The translations under genes and the position numbers were made by a program. Below, one piece after another: positions 60,171 to 64,000 of a stretch of 64,000 bases of DNA (the first letter of the stretch is position 1; the number at the start of each line of letters is the position of its first letter). The stretch is taken from assembly GCF_004353915.1 (NCBI RefSeq), contig NZ_SMRP01000022.1:52399-116398 (forward strand), given 5' to 3'. The notes beneath the pieces were generated by a model. That model was given only the letters and a program-made list of their open reading frames with translations. It ran no database searches and had not been told where the DNA came from. The stretch is from Paraburkholderia silviterrae (GTDB lineage: Bacteria; Pseudomonadota; Gammaproteobacteria; Burkholderiales; Burkholderiaceae).

Positions 60171-61298
60171 TTGAAGAAAAGGCATCTCGCATTCACCGTG
60201 GCAGCTGGCGCACTGGCAGCGAGTGGCGCGCATGCGCAGTCGAGCGTCCAGCTCTACGGGCTCATCGACCTGAGCGTTCCCACGTATCAATCGCATGCGG
60301 ACGCCAAAGGCGACCACGTGATCGGGATGGGCATTGGCGGCGAGCCGTGGTTCAGTGGCAGCCGCTGGGGCGTGAAGGGCGCGGAAGACATTGGCGGCGG
60401 CACCAAGGTGATCTTCCGCCTCGAAAGCGAGTACCGCGCGAGCGACGGCCAGATGGAAGACCCGGGCCAGATCTTCGACCGCGACGCATGGGTGGGCGTG
60501 GAAGACGAGCGCTTCGGCAAGCTCACGGCCGGCTTCCAGAACACCATCGCGCGCGATGCTTCGGCGATCTACGGCGACCCCTATGGCAACGCGAAGCTGA
60601 CGACCGAAGAGGGCGGCTGGACCAACGCCAACAACTTCAAGCAGATGATTTTCTACGCCGCGAGCGCGACGGGCACCCGTTACGACAACGGTCTCGCGTG
60701 GAAGAAGGTGTTCGACAACGGCATCTTCGCGGCCGCGGGCTACGCGTTCGGCAACTCCACGAGCTTCGGCAACAACTCGAACTACCAGTTCGCGCTCGGC
60801 TACAACGCCCCGACCTGGACGGCTTCGACCTTCTATAATCACGTGAACCGCGACGGCAACACGAACCAGGCGTTCTCGGTGGGCGGCAACTATACGCTGG
60901 GCATCGTGCGCGCCAATGCGGGCTATTTCCGCTACTGGGGCAACCAGGGGGCGCTGGGCCAGCGTCAGGACAACGCGTGGACGGTATCGCTCAAGCTCGT
61001 TCCGAAGGGCGCGCTCGACTACGAAATCGGCTATCAGCAGATGCGCACGCATAATGCCGCTTACAACGCCGATGGCGACATTCCGAACGCCAACATTGGC
61101 GCTTTCGATCCGACCAGCGGCCTGCACAACGGCTTCAAGGAAACGCTCTACGGCTCGATCTTCTATCACCTCTCGAAGCGCACCGAAGTGTATCTGGCCG
61201 GCGACTTCATGAAGCTGCATGGCGGCTACACGGTCGGCACGACGTACGGCGCGACCAACCAGGTCGAAGTGACCACGGGCGTGCGCACGCGCTTCTGA
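60171..61298 (+). CDS. Gram-negative porin
   Basis: 375 residues from a TTG at 60171, chosen because GAGGAGACAATC lies directly before it; the ATG at 60147 would add 8 residues. Signal peptide MKKRHLAFTVAAGALAASGA, cleaved after AHA, then SSVQLYGLIDLSVPTYQSHA, the usual first strand. FSGSRWGVKGAEDIGGGTKVIFRLESEY and IFDRDAWVGVEDERFGKLTA are family loops; it ends VTTGVRTRF with a terminal Phe. It forms a trimeric 16-strand channel in the outer membrane. It follows the TctD-like regulator, which probably controls it. The substrate may be an organic acid. Confidence 0.9.
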   Translation: MKKRHLAFTVAAGALAASGAHAQSSVQLYGLIDLSVPTYQSHADAKGDHVIGMGIGGEPWFSGSRWGVKGAEDIGGGTKVIFRLESEYRASDGQMEDPGQIFDRDAWVGVEDERFGKLTAGFQNTIARDASAIYGDPYGNAKLTTEEGGWTNANNFKQMIFYAASATGTRYDNGLAWKKVFDNGIFAAAGYAFGNSTSFGNNSNYQFALGYNAPTWTASTFYNHVNRDGNTNQAFSVGGNYTLGIVRANAGYFRYWGNQGALGQRQDNAWTVSLKLVPKGALDYEIGYQQMRTHNAAYNADGDIPNANIGAFDPTSGLHNGFKETLYGSIFYHLSKRTEVYLAGDFMKLHGGYTVGTTYGATNQVEVTTGVRTRF

Positions 61299-61489
61299 GC
61301 GGATTGGTTTCTCATGCTGCAGGCTCCGGTCCCGCAGGCGTCATGGCGCAAACGCATGAACCATGCCGGGACCGGAGCGTTGGCCTGCCATCGGCCGGAT
61401 GAACGGCGCTTGATCGTGTGATCGGTCTGGGGAAGAGGGATCGCTTTTTCTTCACATCATTGGAGGCGTGTGCTTCGGCTGGCGAGGCT

Positions 61490-61789
61490 TCAGCCAGCAG
61501 TCACGCACGCCACGGTCGGCGCGGTGTAGTCCGACGGGTACGGCGAAGTCGGGCCGCTGAGGAGGCGCAGATGTTGCGTCGCCAGCACATCGGCTTGCAC
61601 CTGCTCACGCTGTGTCAGCACGGCCTTCGCGCCGGCGGGCGGCGCTTCGTTGACGCCGCAAAGCAGATTCTTCCCGCTCGATAGCTGGACCGGGGTCTGG
61701 TAGGCCGAACCCGGTTCGGCAGCAATACTGCAAGTACTCCATAACGCAGCGGCAACGCCGATTGCGTATCCGAATTGCACGAGTTTCAT
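61490..61789 (-). CDS. Small secreted protein of unknown function
   Basis: 99 residues from the ATG at 61789, with AGGAGCGTGCC upstream. Signal peptide MKLVQFGYAIGVAAALWSTC with cleavage near SIAA. The mature protein is about 75 residues with two cysteines (LLCGVNE and TVACVT), which could form a disulfide, and an LTQREQVQADVLATQ helix. It resembles small DUF4148-type proteins of Burkholderia that carry a similar helical segment, but I would not assign it firmly. It lies 112 bp upstream of the end of the LysR gene on the same strand. Confidence 0.7.
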   Translation of the reverse strand: MKLVQFGYAIGVAAALWSTCSIAAEPGSAYQTPVQLSSGKNLLCGVNEAPPAGAKAVLTQREQVQADVLATQHLRLLSGPTSPYPSDYTAPTVACVTAG

Positions 61790-61900
61790 GGCACGCTCCT
61801 GAATGGCGATGGCCTATCTTCGGCCAAGGCAAGGCTGCGCGCCAGCGCGAATTCGGAAAATCACTCTTGCGGGCGGCTCAAGGATCGTGTCAGGGGATGC

Positions 61901-62776
61901 TCATCGCGGCGCCTGCCGGGCCATCCAGTCGCTGAACAGCTTGACCTTCTGCTGCTGTGCCACGCATTCCGGGTACACGAAGTAATAACGCGAGCCCGTT
62001 TCCACAGTCAGATCGAAGGGCGTCACGAGCCGCTTCGCCGCAATATCCTCGCTGGCGAGCGTCCGGTCGCCAATCGCGATGCCGTAACCCTGCAACGCGG
62101 CGCTCGTCGCGAGATCGAGCGACTGGAACGTCGGCCCGAGGTTCGCATCCACCTGCGCCGCACCGGCGTGGTTGAGCCACAGCCTCCAGTCGGCGTGATC
62201 CGGCGTCGGGTGCAGCAAGGTGTGGCCTGCGAGGTCCTCGGGTTTGCCGAGCGGGCGCTGATCGAGCAGCGCCGGCGCGCAGACCGGCGTCAGGTGCTCG
62301 TCGAAGAGCGCTATGGCATGAACGTCGGTGCCGGCGGAAGAGCCGTAGATAATGGCTGCATCGAAGGGCTCGGCCTGGAAATCGACTTCGTGATGCCACG
62401 TGGTCGTGATCTGCACCTGCAACTCGGGATGCTCGGTCTGGAAACGCATGATGCGCGGGAGCATCCAGCGCATGACGCAGGTCGGCACCTTCAGCGCGAG
62501 CTCCGTGCGCTGGCGCGTGAGGCGCACCGATGTCTCCTCGATGCGGGCAAAGCCCTCGCGCACGGCGGGCAGCAACTGCTCGCCTTCGGCCGTGAGCACG
62601 AGCCCCTTGGGCGAGCGCTTGAACAGGGGCAGGCGGTAGTAGTCCTCCAGCGCGAGGATCTGGCGGCTGACCGCGCCCTGCGTGATGCACAGATGGTCCG
62701 CCGCGCGCGTGAAGCTGCCGTAGCGGGCGACCGTCTCGAAGATCTGCAGGGCGTTGAGCGGGGGAAGGCGTCTCAT
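61901..62776 (-). CDS. LysR-family regulator, GcvA-like
   Basis: 291 residues from the ATG at 62776 (MRRLPPLNALQIFETVARYG). The N-terminal LPPLNALQIFETVARYGSFT and DHLCITQGAVSRQILALEDY, LFKRSPKGLVLTAEGEQLLP, are the GcvA-type helix-turn-helix. The effector domain covers residues 92-285, with VPTCVMRWMLPRIMRFQTEHP. It is on the same strand as the amino-acid ABC ATPase gene, ending 40 bp away from that gene's stop codon, so it could be the downstream gene of that operon. Effector unknown. Confidence 0.9.
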   Translation of the reverse strand: MRRLPPLNALQIFETVARYGSFTRAADHLCITQGAVSRQILALEDYYRLPLFKRSPKGLVLTAEGEQLLPAVREGFARIEETSVRLTRQRTELALKVPTCVMRWMLPRIMRFQTEHPELQVQITTTWHHEVDFQAEPFDAAIIYGSSAGTDVHAIALFDEHLTPVCAPALLDQRPLGKPEDLAGHTLLHPTPDHADWRLWLNHAGAAQVDANLGPTFQSLDLATSAALQGYGIAIGDRTLASEDIAAKRLVTPFDLTVETGSRYYFVYPECVAQQQKVKLFSDWMARQAPR

Positions 62777-62816
62777 GGCGGACTATGGACTTTAGATGAT
62801 GCGGCGGGCACGGCGC

Positions 62817-63542
62817 TCAGTGCAGGATTTTCGCGAGAAAATCGCGCGCACGCTCGGAGCGCGGCGTGGCGAAGAAGGCGTCTTTCGAGTCGTCCTCCAC
62901 GATCACGCCCTGGTCCATGAAGATCACCCGGTGGGCCACCTTCTTGGCAAAGCCCATTTCGTGCGTCACGCACATCATCGTCATGCCGTCCTGGGCGAGC
63001 TCGACCATCACGTCGAGCACCTCGTTGATCATCTCGGGGTCGAGTGCAGAAGTGGGCTCGTCGAACAGCATCGCGACAGGGTCCATCGAGAGAGCGCGCG
63101 CGATCGCGACGCGTTGCTGCTGGCCGCCCGATAGCTGGCCCGGGAATTTGTCCGCGTGCGCGCGAAGGCCCACACGGTCGAGCAGCTTCAAACCCTTGTC
63201 GGTGGCCTCGTCTCTCGTGCGGCCGAGCACCTTGACTTGCGCGAGCGACAGGTTTTCGGAGATCGACAGATGCGGGAACAGTTCGAAGTGCTGAAAGACC
63301 ATGCCAACTTTCGCGCGCAGCTTCGGAAGGTTGGTTTTCTTGTCGCCCAGGCTCAGGCCGTTCACGCGGATCTCGCCTTGCTGGAACGGCTCCAGGCCGT
63401 TGACGGTCTTGATGAGCGTGGACTTGCCCGAGCCCGAAGGCCCGCAGACGACCACGACTTCGCCCTTTTGAATTTGCGTCGTGCAGCCGGTGAGCACCTG
63501 GAATGGGCCGTACCATTTCGAAACGTTGTCTATCGAGATCAT
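62817..63542 (-). CDS. Polar amino-acid ABC transporter ATP-binding protein (GltL/GlnQ-type)
   Basis: 241 residues from the ATG at 63542, the standard length for the family. Walker A is GPSGSGKST, the Q-loop FQHFELFPH, signature LSGGQQQRVAIARAL, Walker B MLFDEPTSALD and the switch is THEMGFA. It powers import of glutamate/aspartate or another polar amino acid. The permease and binding-protein genes are not visible: immediately upstream (63600 onwards) lies a palindromic repeat that runs off the window. So either the rest of the operon lies beyond it or this ATPase is orphaned. The LysR gene follows in the same direction. Confidence 0.93.
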   Translation of the reverse strand: MISIDNVSKWYGPFQVLTGCTTQIQKGEVVVVCGPSGSGKSTLIKTVNGLEPFQQGEIRVNGLSLGDKKTNLPKLRAKVGMVFQHFELFPHLSISENLSLAQVKVLGRTRDEATDKGLKLLDRVGLRAHADKFPGQLSGGQQQRVAIARALSMDPVAMLFDEPTSALDPEMINEVLDVMVELAQDGMTMMCVTHEMGFAKKVAHRVIFMDQGVIVEDDSKDAFFATPRSERARDFLAKILH

Positions 63543-63599
63543 TTTTGAACCTGTATATGAAAGTAGGTTTGGAAGTTGATCGGGGTGTCGGTTTTTCGC

Positions 63600-64000
63600 G
63601 TTTCCTTGTTTTCGTGTCGGTATATTAGTGTTGCCCCTGTGCGGGGCGGCACCTACTTTTCTTTGCAGCGGCAAAGAAAAGTAGGCAAAAGAAAGCCGCT
63701 CAAACCGCCAGTGTGACGCAGTGGACCACTAACCTTTAATCGGAGTGGCTCCGGGGCGTCCGTCACCACTCGCCGTCACACGGAGTGACTAAGGATTCAT
63801 CCATCCGGCGGCGCTCCGCGCGCCGTGGGGCATAACTAAAACCAATGGTACACACGCGTTTTCCTAGGACTCCAAGATATTCGCTCATCAGTAAACCCGC
63901 GCATTCGTGACGCAGCACGCCCGGTTTTCCTTGCGGACCTTTCCGCCCGCGCGTAGCGCGTGGCGGGAAGGATGAGCCCCTTGTCACTGAGGCGGAGTGT
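63600..64000. repeat. Long palindromic intergenic element, second copy, truncated by the window end
   Basis: It matches the copy at 15338-15928 from the TTTCCTTGTTTT arm end through the interior. The CCCCTGTGCGGGGCGGCACC block and the 14-bp hairpin CTACTTTTCTTTGC/GCAAAGAAAAGTAG (63653-63684) are conserved, as are the later segments GTCACACGGAGTGACTAAGG and CCGCGCGTAGCGCGTGGCGG. The right arm lies beyond base 64000. The element starts about 58 bp upstream of the amino-acid ABC ATPase start codon, so it lies in that gene's leader region. Point changes and small indels relative to copy 1 suggest an old dispersed family. Confidence 0.85.

Noticed and set aside
61775..62920. A 381-codon plus-strand frame across the LysR gene
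   Set aside because: It is antisense to a full LysR gene with a recognisable helix-turn-helix, has Arg/His-rich composition and no homology I recognise.

Overview
The window is GC-rich, densely coded DNA that looks like a chromosome segment of a Burkholderiaceae bacterium (Paraburkholderia/Caballeronia-like). The inference rests on the many LysR regulators, two Burkholderia-type general porins, a short H-NS-like protein ending in the YRDP-GKPP signature, a multicomponent phenol hydroxylase cluster of betaproteobacterial type, and a long palindromic intergenic repeat present twice. No rRNA, tRNA, CRISPR array, transposase or integrase gene was recognised.

Layout. 1-4.7 kb: a partial small protein, a LysR regulator, a soluble lytic transglycosylase, an FMN-dependent lactate-type dehydrogenase and a GcvA-like LysR regulator. 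4.9-6.8 kb: DeoR regulator and MFS exporter. 6.9-15.2 kb: a guanidino/polyamine catabolism island with aldehyde dehydrogenase and guanidinobutyrase (gbuA-like) on the minus strand, a LuxR-type regulator, then cupin, PuuB-like FAD oxidoreductase, LysR regulator and an NCS1 permease on the plus strand. 15.3-15.9 kb: a long inverted-repeat element. 16-27 kb: glycine-zipper lipoprotein, porin, catechol 1,2-dioxygenase and the complete phenol hydroxylase operon (K-L-M-N-O-P order), a regulatory region with two divergent sigma54-type promoters and palindromic activator sites, a small orphan gene, and a DmpR/MopR-type sigma54 activator. Phenol is predicted to go to catechol and then to cis,cis-muconate (ortho cleavage).

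27-36 kb: PhnD-like binding protein, fatty-acid desaturase, cytosolic patatin, HD-domain protein, type II NADH dehydrogenase, and a three-gene set (hydroxyacyl-CoA dehydrogenase, YWTD beta-propeller, a CaiB-type CoA-transferase with unusual domain order). 36-45 kb: PlpD-like patatin autotransporter, SDR/SnoaL/TetR group, glycine-rich secreted protein, a YgiW/BOF protein divergent from a QseBC-like two-component system with a PAP2 phosphatase, and H-NS.

45-64 kb: AspT-type antiporter with D-lactate dehydrogenase, a large classical autotransporter, a C4-dicarboxylate/glutamate symporter, a NitT/TauT-type ABC importer ending in a clear terminator, a TctE/TctD-like two-component system followed by a porin, a small secreted protein, a LysR regulator and the ATPase of a polar amino-acid importer. 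A second copy of the long palindromic element starts just upstream of that ATPase and runs off the window.
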